Counted from the first letter of the stretch, positions 43,575 to 52,497 are shown. The stretch: DNA of 64,000 bases from Bog-756 sp963738545 (GCA_963738545.1 CAVTXA010000003.1:1-64000), one strand, 5' to 3'. Made by a program: numbers and translations. The notes: a model not told the origin generated them from the letters alone.

Positions 43575-43589
43575 CTGACGAGGCGTCAG
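43575..43589. promoter_or_regulatory. Palindromic operator upstream of the aldehyde dehydrogenase
   Basis: CTGACGAGGCGTCAG, a perfect 6-bp inverted repeat with a 3-nt centre. It starts 2 nt after a TACACT box (43568-43573) and so covers the likely transcription start, 36 bp before ATG 43626. Confidence 0.6.
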
Positions 43590-43625
43590 ATTCACCACGC
43601 CAACCACCGCGAAAGGGGACCCGCC

Positions 43626-45095
43626 ATGGGCGCTCAGATCACCAAGGACGAGACACGGCTGCTCATCGGGGGTGCGTGGGTCGAGGCCGGCGACGGCACC
43701 TACGACATCATCAACCCGGCCACCGAGCAGGTGGTGGGCCAAGCCCCCAACGCCTCGGTGGACGACGCCAACGCCGCCGCGGCCGCAGCCCGCGAGGCCT
43801 TCCCGGCGTGGGCCGCCACCCCGGTGGAGGAGCGTCTGGCCCTCCTGAAGAAGGCCGCCGCCGCCATCCGGGCCAAGGGTGAGGAGCTCGTCCCCCTCGT
43901 CATCGCCGAGACGGGGGCCACCGCCTCGGTGGGCTCCCGGATGCAGGTCCCGGTCAGCGCGGCCCGGTTCGACCGGTACTCGCGGGACATCAGCCACGTC
44001 CAAGAGCACATGCTCCCGCCGGTGGTCTCCGAGGCCACGCCGTTGGCCCCGGGCGGCCTCATCAGCGCCCTGGCCTACCGACAGCCGGTCGGGGTGGTCA
44101 CTGCCATCGCCAGCTACAACTTCCCCATGACCAACATGGCCGGCAAGGTGGCCCCCGCCCTGGCCATGGGCAACACCGTCATCATGAAGCCCGCTCCCCA
44201 GGACCCGCTGGCCGTCATCGAGATGGCCCGCGTCCTCGACGAGGTGGGCTTCCCACCCGGCGTGATCAACATCATCAACTCGGCCGGTCCCGAGCCGGCC
44301 TCGGCCCTGACCACCTCGCCCGACGTGGACATGGTCTCGTTCACCGGCTCCACCGCCGTGGGCCAGCGCATCGCCTCGGCCGGGGCTCCGACCATGAAGC
44401 GGATGCTCATGGAACTGGGCGGCAAGGGGGCGGCGGTGGTCTTCGAGGACGCCGACATCAAGTCGGTGGTCACCGCCATCGGCTCGGTGTGGGCCTTCCA
44501 CTCCGGCCAGATCTGCACCGCCCCCACCCGGGCCGTGGTGCACCGGAGCATCTTCGACCAGGTGGTGGCCGGGCTCTCCCAGTTCGCCGGCGTGCTGAAG
44601 GTGGGCGACCCCACCGAGCTGTCCACGGTGGTCGGACCGCTCATCTCGGGGGCCCAGCAGCAACGGGTCCTCGACTACATCGAGACCGGCCGCAAGGAGG
44701 GTGAGGTGGTCGCCGGCGGCGGCCGGCCCGAGCACCTGCCCACCGGGTACTACGTCGAGCCCACTCTGGTCGTCGGGACCAACGACATCACCGTGGCGCG
44801 CGAGGAGATCTTCGGCCCCGTGGTGGTGGCCATCCCCTTCGACGACGAAGAGGAGGGCGTGGCCATCGCCAACGATTCGGAGTTCGGCCTCTACGACTAC
44901 GTCTTCTCCGGTGACACCCCGAGGGCCTTCCGGGTGGCCAAGCTGCTCCGGGCCGGCCATGTGGGCATCAACACCGCCCAGCGCAACATGGACGCCCCCT
45001 TCGGCGGCTTCAAGATGAGCGGCATCGGTCGGGATGGTGGCGACACCGGACTCGAGGCCTACTCGGAGATGCAGTCGATCATCTGGTCCAGCTGA
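43626..45095 (+). CDS. Aldehyde dehydrogenase
   Basis: 489 residues. Asn in SYNFPMTNMAGKVAPALAMGN, the Glu base in MELGGKG (about residue 263), nucleophile Cys in SGQICTAPTR (about 297) and EEIFGPVVV are all present, so it should be active. It oxidises an aldehyde to an acid with NAD(P)+. Start ATG 43626 follows GAAAGGGGA. The promoter carries the CTGACGnnnYGTCAG operator. Its likely partners are the two amidohydrolase units under the same motif. Confidence 0.92.
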   Translation: MGAQITKDETRLLIGGAWVEAGDGTYDIINPATEQVVGQAPNASVDDANAAAAAAREAFPAWAATPVEERLALLKKAAAAIRAKGEELVPLVIAETGATASVGSRMQVPVSAARFDRYSRDISHVQEHMLPPVVSEATPLAPGGLISALAYRQPVGVVTAIASYNFPMTNMAGKVAPALAMGNTVIMKPAPQDPLAVIEMARVLDEVGFPPGVINIINSAGPEPASALTTSPDVDMVSFTGSTAVGQRIASAGAPTMKRMLMELGGKGAAVVFEDADIKSVVTAIGSVWAFHSGQICTAPTRAVVHRSIFDQVVAGLSQFAGVLKVGDPTELSTVVGPLISGAQQQRVLDYIETGRKEGEVVAGGGRPEHLPTGYYVEPTLVVGTNDITVAREEIFGPVVVAIPFDDEEEGVAIANDSEFGLYDYVFSGDTPRAFRVAKLLRAGHVGINTAQRNMDAPFGGFKMSGIGRDGGDTGLEAYSEMQSIIWSS

Positions 45096-45099
45096 GGAC

Positions 45100-46653
45100 T
45101 CAACCGGCCCCGAGGAACGGGGCCCCGAAGGCGAACACCCCACCGTCCCCGCCCACCAGCCAGTAGCCGCCGGTGGCCACGTCGGGCGTCATCCCCACCA
45201 CCGGGGCGTTGAGCGGCATGGCACCGGCACTGCCGCGGAAGGTAGCGGTGCCGAAGGTGAAGATGCCGCCGTCGGAGGCCACGAACCAGTAGCCCGACCC
45301 GTTGGCGGTGGCGGCCATGCCGTTGACCGGCCGGTTGAGGACGATGTTGCCCGTCGAGCCGAGGAACGGTGCCCCGAAGGCGAACACCCCGCCGTCGGTT
45401 GCCACCAGCCAGTAGCCACCGGTGGCGCGGTCGGTGGCGATGCCCACCACCGGCGCGTTCAGGTGCTTCCCGCCCATCGACCCGTAGAACGTGGCGTCAC
45501 CGAAGGCGAACACCCCGCCGTCGGACCCCACCAGCCAGTAGCCGTGCCCAGAGGGGGTCGGGGCCAGCGCCACCACCGGAGCGTTCAGGTGCTTCCCGCC
45601 CATCGACCCGTAGAAGCCGGCATCGCCGAAGGCAAAGATGCCGCCGTCGGAGGCCACCATCCAGTAGCCACCGCCGTCGTTGGTGGCCACGATGTGGGTT
45701 ACGGGGGCGTTGAGCGGCGTCCCGGCCATCGACCCGTGGTTCACGGCGTCACCGTGGACCGAGACCGAGCCGTCGGCGCGGGCCAGCCAGTAGCCGTTGC
45801 CGTCCGCCGTCGATGCCATGCCCACCACCGGGGCCGGCACGTTCGGTTCGCCGGCCACCGCTGGTACCCGGAAGGGGTAGGGGAACTGGCCGCCGGTGGC
45901 GGTGACCGCGCCGTCGGCGGCGATGGTCTGCCCCGGGCAGTACACGGGGTCCCCGCTGGGCGTCCCGGCCACCGTCGGCGCCGGCGGAACGGGCTGGCCC
46001 TCGAGGGAGTTCTGCGCGCTCTGCCGGGCCAGGGCGGCGGGGACCTCGCCCCGAGTGATGCCGAACACCTCGACGGTGAAGGCCCGTCCACCGGCACAGC
46101 TCACCCCCACGCCCACGTCGGTGTACGTGGCACCCAGCATGTTCTGCCGGTGGGGTGTCGAGGCCATGTAGGCACCGTCCATAGCGTCCGAGCCGTCGCC
46201 GGGCCACGAGCCGTTGCCCGTGTCACCCGAGTTGGCGGCCAGGATGCACATCTGCGTGGCGGGCCCGGCACACGGGGTCAGGGAGGGGTCGGCCACCACC
46301 CCGGTGGCGGCCAGATGGGCCGACCACGACTGGGCGTAGGCGGCGAGACCGGCGTCGACCTGGAGGGGCGGCACCGACACCAACAGGGTGTCGCGGGCGG
46401 CCCGCTCGGCATTGATGCGGGCCACGAGGTCCTGGGCGTACAGCGCCTGGACCGCACCGATCGACGGGGCGGCGGAGCCGGCGGCGGCCAGAGGCGTCGA
46501 CACTACGCCCCCGCCCACCGTGAGGACGGCGGCGATCATCACCGCCGCTGCGGGCAGGACGGACAGACCCGCGGCAACGGGACGGAGCTGACGCCAGGCG
46601 GCGGCTCGTGGCTGGGACCGTCCCTGTTCCGGATCCGGTTGGACTGCAGTCAT
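45100..46653 (-). CDS. Secreted CAP-domain protein with GYWLVA repeats
   Basis: 517 residues. A hydrophobic export segment (VAAGLSVLPAAAVMIAAVLTVGGG) is followed by a CAP/SCP-like domain at about 60-220 (INAERAARDTL, YAQSWSAHLAATG, STPHRQNMLGATYTDVGVGV). Seven or so repeats of about 39 residues follow (GYWLVAxDGGVFAFGDAxFYGSMGGKHLNAPVV). The repeats match those in the protein at 30383, joined there to a CHAP domain. CAP proteins are extracellular and often bind lipids or sterols; in a steroid-degrading context this is suggestive only. It converges with the aldehyde dehydrogenase. Confidence 0.82.
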   Translation of the reverse strand: MTAVQPDPEQGRSQPRAAAWRQLRPVAAGLSVLPAAAVMIAAVLTVGGGVVSTPLAAAGSAAPSIGAVQALYAQDLVARINAERAARDTLLVSVPPLQVDAGLAAYAQSWSAHLAATGVVADPSLTPCAGPATQMCILAANSGDTGNGSWPGDGSDAMDGAYMASTPHRQNMLGATYTDVGVGVSCAGGRAFTVEVFGITRGEVPAALARQSAQNSLEGQPVPPAPTVAGTPSGDPVYCPGQTIAADGAVTATGGQFPYPFRVPAVAGEPNVPAPVVGMASTADGNGYWLARADGSVSVHGDAVNHGSMAGTPLNAPVTHIVATNDGGGYWMVASDGGIFAFGDAGFYGSMGGKHLNAPVVALAPTPSGHGYWLVGSDGGVFAFGDATFYGSMGGKHLNAPVVGIATDRATGGYWLVATDGGVFAFGAPFLGSTGNIVLNRPVNGMAATANGSGYWFVASDGGIFTFGTATFRGSAGAMPLNAPVVGMTPDVATGGYWLVGGDGGVFAFGAPFLGAG

Positions 46654-46747
46654 GGCGCTGGTACCTCGTGCATCGGCTCGCGCCCCTCACTGCTCCTATC
46701 GGCGCGATCCGGCGAAAACTGTTGCCCGATTGGGCTACAACTGGGCC

Positions 46748-47746
46748 ATGCCCGTGCCGGTATCGTCGTCCGTCCCCCCGTCGTTCCGGGAGTTGGCCGC
46801 CCGCGTCTCCAATTGGGGGCGGTGGGGGGCCGACGACCAGATCGGCACGCTCAACCTCATCGACCGGCCCGCCCGGCTCCGCGGCGTCGCCGCTGTCCAG
46901 GAGGGTGCGGCGTTCCCCCTGGCCCTACCCCTCTCGGCCGAGGAGGGGATCCAACTGGGCTTCATCCCCGGGCGGGTCAACCCCACCCGCACCATGGTCA
47001 GCGTCAACGAGGTCATGGGGGACGACCCGGGATGGATCGCCTTCTCCGAGGACGTGGTGACCATGGCCATGCAGTGCGCCACCCACTGGGACGGACTCGG
47101 TCACGCTGCCTACGGGGCCGGCCCCGAGGGTCGCAGCCTCTACAACGGCGTCCCGGCCTCGATGATCACCGAGGCGGGTGCGGGCCGGTTGGGGATCCAC
47201 CTGGTCCGCTCCCTCGTGTCGCGGGGCATCCTGCTCGACGTGGCCCGGACGCTGGGCCGCGAGGTCCTCGAGCCCAGCCACCCCATCTCGCCCGCCGACC
47301 TCGACGCCGCCTGCACCTTCGGCGGTGTCACCGTCGAGTCCGGGGACGTGGTGCTGGTCCGGACCGGACAGATGGTCCATCTGGCCCTGTCCGGACGGCC
47401 CGGCCTGGGCGGCAGTGAGCCGGTCCGGGACCTGATGGCCTACTCGATGGACAGCCCCGGACTGACCATGGCCACGGCCGAGTGGTTCCACGACCGCGAC
47501 GTGGCCGCCGTGGCCATCGACACCCTGCCCCTCGAGGTCTATCCGTGCGAGGACCCCGACCTGTTCCTGCCCGTGCACCTCCTCCATCTCGTCGAGATGG
47601 GGATGACCCAGGGCCAGAATTGGTTCCTCGACGAGTTGGCCGACGCCTGTGCCGCCGACGGGCGCTACGAGTTCCTCCTCGACGCCACCCCCCTCCCCTT
47701 CACCGACGCCCTCGGCTCGCCGGTGGCCCCCGTCGCCCTCCGCTAG
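46748..47746 (+). CDS. Cyclase-family (kynurenine-formamidase-like) hydrolase
   Basis: 332 residues of the putative cyclase family. The metal motif HxGTHxDxxxH appears as QCATHWDGLGH, with the first His and the Gly altered. Other family features are DDQIGTLNLIDRP, GDVVLVRTGQM and the Glu-rich C-terminal helices. The family hydrolyses amides or lactones with a divalent metal. A TACAAC box ends 6 nt before ATG 46748, suggesting a leaderless transcript. The substrate is unknown. Confidence 0.8.
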   Translation: MPVPVSSSVPPSFRELAARVSNWGRWGADDQIGTLNLIDRPARLRGVAAVQEGAAFPLALPLSAEEGIQLGFIPGRVNPTRTMVSVNEVMGDDPGWIAFSEDVVTMAMQCATHWDGLGHAAYGAGPEGRSLYNGVPASMITEAGAGRLGIHLVRSLVSRGILLDVARTLGREVLEPSHPISPADLDAACTFGGVTVESGDVVLVRTGQMVHLALSGRPGLGGSEPVRDLMAYSMDSPGLTMATAEWFHDRDVAAVAIDTLPLEVYPCEDPDLFLPVHLLHLVEMGMTQGQNWFLDELADACAADGRYEFLLDATPLPFTDALGSPVAPVALR

Positions 47747-47790
47747 CCCACCGCTCGGTCCGCGCAGGGTCCGGCGGCCCGCGGCCAGCG

Positions 47791-48600
47791 CTACGAGGTC
47801 GTCCTCGGTCCGGCCGACGTGCGCTTGGACGCGGCGTTCGCCGATGCCGCTTTGACCTGGGCGGTGCGGGAGGACGCCGCTCCCCCTCCGACCACCGGAC
47901 CGGTGCGGGGCAGGGGGGCCTCGGCCCCGGGGATCTTGGCCCCTTCGGGTGCGGGACGGCCGGTGACCGACCAATGGAGCAGCCGGGCCTGGCTGTCCAC
48001 CAGGGAGGCGGTGCGGATGCCCCAGAACTCGAAGCCGTAGCGGTGGCCGGACACCTGGGCCAGCATGGCGATGAGCGTGCCCGCCGCGGCCATCGGGTCG
48101 GCACCGGCCGGGGAACCCGAGGCCTGGCCGTGGGTGGCGATGACCCGGGCCAGGGTCACGGTGACGGCGTTGAGGGCCCGCACTCTCAGTCCCTGGAACC
48201 GCAGGTCCCCCTCCACCGTGGTCAGCTCCACCACCCGGAACACGGCCCGGTTGGTCTCCCAGTACTCCATGAAGCCTTCGACCACGGCGACAGCCGTCGA
48301 CCAGCTGGCCCCCTCGGACCAGTCCCCGTCGACCACGCCGGCGAGGACGCCGACCCCCTCGACCAGCTCCTCGGCCAGCACGGTGATGGCCGCCTCGACA
48401 TTCTCGAAGTACTGATAGAAGGTGGCGGGCGACGTGCCGGCCTGCCGGGCGATGTCGATGACCTTGATCGAACGCCACGGGGTGGCCACCAGGAGCTCGG
48501 CCGTGCACTCCAGCAACCGTTGGCGGGTGGCCAGTCCACGCCGGCCGGGGACCCGCCCGTCGGTGGTGGCGATCAGCTCCGGGTCCTCGACGGGTGACAT
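47791..48600 (-). CDS. TetR-family transcriptional regulator
   Basis: 269 residues. The DNA-binding domain is TRQRLLECTAELLVATPWRSIKVIDIARQAGTSPATFYQYFENVEAAITVLAEEL. A long ligand domain and a Ser/Ala/Lys-rich tail after residue 230 follow. ATG 48600 is preferred because TACCAT on the minus strand (48609-48614) ends 8 nt upstream, and residues before it look unstructured. It is a candidate for the factor that binds CTGACGnnnYGTCAG, since TetR dimers use such palindromes, but its own promoter does not carry the motif. Confidence 0.87.
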   Translation of the reverse strand: MSPVEDPELIATTDGRVPGRRGLATRQRLLECTAELLVATPWRSIKVIDIARQAGTSPATFYQYFENVEAAITVLAEELVEGVGVLAGVVDGDWSEGASWSTAVAVVEGFMEYWETNRAVFRVVELTTVEGDLRFQGLRVRALNAVTVTLARVIATHGQASGSPAGADPMAAAGTLIAMLAQVSGHRYGFEFWGIRTASLVDSQARLLHWSVTGRPAPEGAKIPGAEAPLPRTGPVVGGGAASSRTAQVKAASANAASKRTSAGPRTTS

Positions 48601-48725
48601 GGCCGCCCATGGTACCGACGGCCGGGCGGCCGTGAGGAGGAGCGACGGCACCGGGCCCCCTGCCCGTCGCCCGTCGGGTGGGGCGGACGTGAGGGAGAAA
48701 TCCCTGGCGAGTAGGGTAAACGGTC

Positions 48726-49328
48726 ATGGCAAACCGTCCGGTGCCGCGCACACTGACGCGCGCCCAGCAGGCCCGACGTCAGCGTGTCGTCGACGCCGCC
48801 ATGGCGCTGGGGCTCGACGGTGGCTACGAAGCCGTTCAGATGCGCGACGTGGCGGCCCGGGCCGATGTGGCCATGGGCACCGTCTACCGGTACTTCACCA
48901 GCAAGGACCACCTGCTGGCGGCGGCCCTGGTCCACTGGGTCGAGCAGCTGGACAACCGTCTGGCCCAGCAGCCCGCCCAGGGGGAGACGGCGGCCGAACG
49001 GGTCATCGAGGCCCTCGACCGGGCCCTGCGGGCCATGGGACGTCAGCCCCAACTGGTCGGTGCCGTCTTCACAGCCCTGGCCTCCCCCGATCCTGCCGCC
49101 GTCGAGTGCCAGCAGCAGGTGTCGGTGCTGATGGAGCGGATCATCACCCGGGCCATCGGCGAGCCCCATCCCCCCAACCTCGGGGACCGGGCCCGCATCC
49201 TCGGCCACGTGTGGTATTCGGCCCTGGTGGGCTGGGTCAACGGATGGAGCAACATGGGACGCGTGCACGACGAGCTGGTCGTGGCCATCGGGCTGCTGCT
49301 CCCCTCGGACATCTACGCCGCCGTCTGA
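48726..49328 (+). CDS. KstR-like TetR regulator (steroid catabolism repressor family)
   Basis: 200 residues. The HTH region GGYEAVQMRDVAARADVAMGTVYRYFTSKDHLLAAAL is strikingly like M. tuberculosis KstR, and the rest keeps its length and helix pattern. KstR represses sterol uptake and ring-degradation genes until a CoA-activated sterol acid binds. I found no AAC-nn-GTT KstR operator in the promoters of this window, so its targets may lie elsewhere or its DNA specificity may differ. A TAGGGT box precedes the start by 8 nt. It is divergent from the other TetR gene, 125 bp apart. Confidence 0.82.
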   Translation: MANRPVPRTLTRAQQARRQRVVDAAMALGLDGGYEAVQMRDVAARADVAMGTVYRYFTSKDHLLAAALVHWVEQLDNRLAQQPAQGETAAERVIEALDRALRAMGRQPQLVGAVFTALASPDPAAVECQQQVSVLMERIITRAIGEPHPPNLGDRARILGHVWYSALVGWVNGWSNMGRVHDELVVAIGLLLPSDIYAAV

Positions 49329-49442
49329 TCGGGCTACCCATCGGCCGGACCGGCCGAATCTCCTGGGCACCGGTCAACCCGCCTCTGGTGGTCCTCCGGG
49401 AGCATGACGTGGTTCGGGACAGCGGTCGCGGTACCGTCTGGC

Positions 49443-50399
49443 ATGCCGTCGGCCATCGAAGTCCAGGGGCTCTCCAAGCAGTTCGGGGCCCTGCTGGCCG
49501 TTGACGAGCTCAGTTTCGAGGTGGCCCCGGGCCGGGTCACCGGCTTCCTCGGGCCCAACGGCTCCGGCAAGACCACCACGCTGCGGATGCTGCTCGGCCT
49601 GGTCTCCATCACCGCGGGCGCGGCCACGTTCGGCGGCCGCAGGTACGTGGAGCTGGACCACCCGATCCACCACGTCGGCGCGGTGCTCGAGGCCACCAGC
49701 TTCCACCCGTCCCGTCGGGCCGAGGACCACCTGAAGGCGGTGGCCCTGGGAGCGGGCATCCCCTTGAGCAGGGTGGACGAGACCCTCGATCTCGTGGGTC
49801 TGACCGACGTGGCCCGTCGCCGTGTGGGCAAGTTCTCCCTGGGCATGCGCCAGCGTCTGCAGTTGGCCACCGCCCTGCTCGGTGACCCCGAGGTGCTCAT
49901 CTTGGACGAACCGTCCAACGGCCTCGACCCCCAGGGCATCCAGTGGCTGCGCACGTTCATCCGTCACCAGGCATCGATCGGGCACGCCGTCCTGGTCTCC
50001 TCCCACCTGCTCTCGGAGATGGAGGAGACCGTCGACGACGTGGTCATCGTGTCCCACGGCAAGCTGGTCCTCCAGACCACCCTGGCCGATCTGGCCCAAC
50101 AGGCCGGCACCAGCACGGGCATGCGCGTGCGGACACCCGAGATGGCCCGCCTGCGGGCGATCCTCGACGCCATCCCGGTGGGCTACGTCCAGACCGGCGA
50201 CGACACCATGTCCATCGCCGGGGCCACTCCCGAGTGGCTGGGTCCCCTGGCCGCCCAGCACCAGATCGTCCTCTACGAGCTCGTGCACGACCGGGGCAGC
50301 CTCGAGGAGGTCTTCCTCAGCCTGACCCACGGCTTCGACGCCGCCGACCCGACCCACATGGGCGGCGGGGCCGTCCCCATGCCCGGAGGTGTGTCGTGA
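49443..50399 (+). CDS. ABC transporter ATP-binding protein
   Basis: 318 residues. Walker A GPNGSGKTTTLRML, signature FSLGMRQRLQLATALL, Walker B VLILDEPSNGLDP and the His switch VSSHLLSEME are all present. Family resemblance is to CcmA/DrrA-type exporters. It couples to the permease whose GTG overlaps its stop (GTGA). The substrate is unknown: a drug, lipid or peptide is possible. TACCGT ends 5 nt before ATG 49443, again a leaderless pattern. Confidence 0.92.
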   Translation: MPSAIEVQGLSKQFGALLAVDELSFEVAPGRVTGFLGPNGSGKTTTLRMLLGLVSITAGAATFGGRRYVELDHPIHHVGAVLEATSFHPSRRAEDHLKAVALGAGIPLSRVDETLDLVGLTDVARRRVGKFSLGMRQRLQLATALLGDPEVLILDEPSNGLDPQGIQWLRTFIRHQASIGHAVLVSSHLLSEMEETVDDVVIVSHGKLVLQTTLADLAQQAGTSTGMRVRTPEMARLRAILDAIPVGYVQTGDDTMSIAGATPEWLGPLAAQHQIVLYELVHDRGSLEEVFLSLTHGFDAADPTHMGGGAVPMPGGVS

Positions 50400-51169
50400 T
50401 CGCCGTCATCCGCTCGGAGTGGCTGAAGCTCCGCACCACCGCGGTGCCCTGGGTCCTCACCGGCATCGCCCTCATCGTCAATGCGCTGCTCCTCTTGGTC
50501 ATCTTCCTCACGCGACCGGACTTCAGCCCTCCGGGGACGGGCTACACGGTGCCCCACACCACCCAGCAGCTGCGCAACCTGGTGGGCGCGGGATTCCAGG
50601 GCTACCTCTTCGCCCTCCTACTCGGGACGCTCATCGTCACCACCGAGTTCCGCCACAAGACCGTGACCACGTCGTTCCTGGTCACTCCGGTCCGGGCCAA
50701 GCTGGTGGCCGGCAAGCTCCTGTTCGCCGCCATCTGCGGGGCCGTGCTCGCCGTGATCATGCTGGTGGCCACGGTCATCGGCGGCGGACTCACCCTGGCG
50801 GCGCGGGGCGGGTCGTTCTCCGACATGGTCCACCAGATCCCTGCCGTGGCCCCCGGGATGATCCTGGTGTTCGCCCTCTTCGCCATCCTCGGTGTCGGGG
50901 TGGGGTCGGTCCTGACCAACCAGGTGGCCGCCATCATCGTGGTGCTGGGGTGGTTCATCATCCTCGAGGGGATCCTGGTCAGCCTGGTCCACGGGGCCGA
51001 GCGCTGGGTGCCCACCGGGGCCGCCATCGCCGCCTCCAACCTGACCCGCGGACGGGGGGCGGACTTCGGTCTCTTCACCTGGTGGAAGGGGGGCCTGCTC
51101 ATGCTGTTCTACGGCCTGGCCTTCGCCGTGGTGGGCTCGCTGATCCTGACCCGGCGGGACATCACCTGA
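50396..51169 (+). CDS. ABC transporter permease
   Basis: 257 residues with six predicted membrane helices (VPWVLTGIALIVNALLLLVIFL first, LLMLFYGLAFAVVGSLIL last). TTEFRHKTVTTSFLVTPVRAKLVAGKL is the coupling loop of ABC-2 type permeases. Start GTG 50396 overlaps the ATPase gene. It forms the membrane half of an exporter with two copies of each subunit. Confidence 0.88.
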   Translation: MIAVIRSEWLKLRTTAVPWVLTGIALIVNALLLLVIFLTRPDFSPPGTGYTVPHTTQQLRNLVGAGFQGYLFALLLGTLIVTTEFRHKTVTTSFLVTPVRAKLVAGKLLFAAICGAVLAVIMLVATVIGGGLTLAARGGSFSDMVHQIPAVAPGMILVFALFAILGVGVGSVLTNQVAAIIVVLGWFIILEGILVSLVHGAERWVPTGAAIAASNLTRGRGADFGLFTWWKGGLLMLFYGLAFAVVGSLILTRRDIT

Positions 51170-51198
51170 GGGACGGCACCCGCTCGTAGGCTGGATCG

Positions 51199-52497
51199 AT
51201 GGCCGACCGACCCCCACCCACCCACCTGCCGGCCCACGGGCTCCCCGCCGACCGGGTGCTGGCCACGATGGCCGAGCTGCGGGTCGATGACCGCGACTGG
51301 CGGGGCGGCCGGGTGTTCAGCCTGGTCTACTCGGCCGGTGAACCCGTCCACCGCCTGCTCGAAGAGGCGGCCACGCTCTACTCGACGGAGAACGCCCTCA
51401 ACACCGAGGTCTTCCCCAGCCTCGGCCGGATGCAGCAGGACATCGTCGACATCGCCACCGGTCTGCTCGGGGCCGACCGGCTCCCGTCGGACGACGCGGG
51501 CCAGGTCCGTGGCTTCCTCACCTCGGGGGGCACCGAGTCCCTGTTGCAGGCGACCAAGACCGCCCGGGACTGGGGCAGGGCCCGGCGGGGCATCGATCGG
51601 CCCAACATGGTCCTGGCCACCAGCGCCCATGCCGCCTTCGAGAAGGCCGCCCACTACTTCGACGTCGAGTCCCGGCGCATTCCGGTGCGGGCCGACTTCT
51701 CCGCCGACGTGGACGCCATGGCCGAGGCGGTCGACGACAGCACGGTGCTGGTGGTCGCGTCGGCCCCCACCTACCCCCAGGGCGTCATCGACCCGGTACC
51801 CGAACTGGCCGCCATGGCGGCGGACCGCGGCACCCTCTGCCATGTCGACGCCTGTCTCGGCGGCTTCCTCCTCCCCTTCCTCCACCGGTTGGGCCACGTG
51901 GACCGGGCGTGGGACTTCTCAGTCCCCGGCGTCACCTCCATCTCCGCCGATCTCCACAAGTACGGCTATGCATCCAAGGGCATCTCGGTCATCGCCTACC
52001 GGGACCGCCGGCTGGCACGCATGCAGCCCTTCGTGACCACCAACTGGCTCGGCGGCCTCTACGGGTCGCCGTCGATGGCCGGCACCCGACCGGCCGGGCC
52101 CATCGCCGCCGGCTGGGCCGTGCTGCACCACCTGGGCGAGGACGGCTACCTCCGCCTGGCCGACGAGGCCTTCCGTGCCGCCGCGGCCATCAAGGCCGCC
52201 GTCGTCGCCACCCCCGGGCTGGCCGTCCGAGGACGTCCCGACGCCACCGTCTTCGCCTTCGGTGGCGACCCCGCGGACGGGCGCATCGACAGCTTCGCCC
52301 TGGGTGACGCGCTGGCCGACCGGAGAGGCTGGTTCTTCGACCGCCAGAACCACCCTGACAGCCTGCACGCCACCGTCCAGGCCGGTCACCGGGACGTGGT
52401 GGGAGCGCTGTGTGCCGACCTGGCCGCCACCGCCTCGGAACTCCTCGGATCCGGGCGCCGGGCCGAGGACCGGACCACCACCTACGGCACCGTGTGA
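51199..52497 (+). CDS. PLP-dependent sphingosine-1-phosphate-lyase/decarboxylase-family enzyme
   Basis: 432 residues. TSGGTESLLQATKTARDW binds the PLP phosphate, CHVDACLGGFLLPF carries the Asp that contacts the pyridine N, and SADLHKYGYASKG the Schiff-base Lys (about residue 253). NWLGGLYGSPSMAGTRPAGP is typical of sphingosine-1-phosphate lyases and group II decarboxylases. In bacteria this subgroup may cleave phosphorylated long-chain bases or decarboxylate amino acids. TAGGCT ends 6 nt before ATG 51199. No sphingolipid genes are nearby, so the substrate is open. Confidence 0.85.
   Translation: MADRPPPTHLPAHGLPADRVLATMAELRVDDRDWRGGRVFSLVYSAGEPVHRLLEEAATLYSTENALNTEVFPSLGRMQQDIVDIATGLLGADRLPSDDAGQVRGFLTSGGTESLLQATKTARDWGRARRGIDRPNMVLATSAHAAFEKAAHYFDVESRRIPVRADFSADVDAMAEAVDDSTVLVVASAPTYPQGVIDPVPELAAMAADRGTLCHVDACLGGFLLPFLHRLGHVDRAWDFSVPGVTSISADLHKYGYASKGISVIAYRDRRLARMQPFVTTNWLGGLYGSPSMAGTRPAGPIAAGWAVLHHLGEDGYLRLADEAFRAAAAIKAAVVATPGLAVRGRPDATVFAFGGDPADGRIDSFALGDALADRRGWFFDRQNHPDSLHATVQAGHRDVVGALCADLAATASELLGSGRRAEDRTTTYGTV

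Noticed and set aside
43278..45143. 621-residue minus-strand open frame
   Set aside because: Antisense shadow of the aldehyde dehydrogenase and the end of the D-aminoacylase-like gene; composition is low complexity (Gly, His, Asp).
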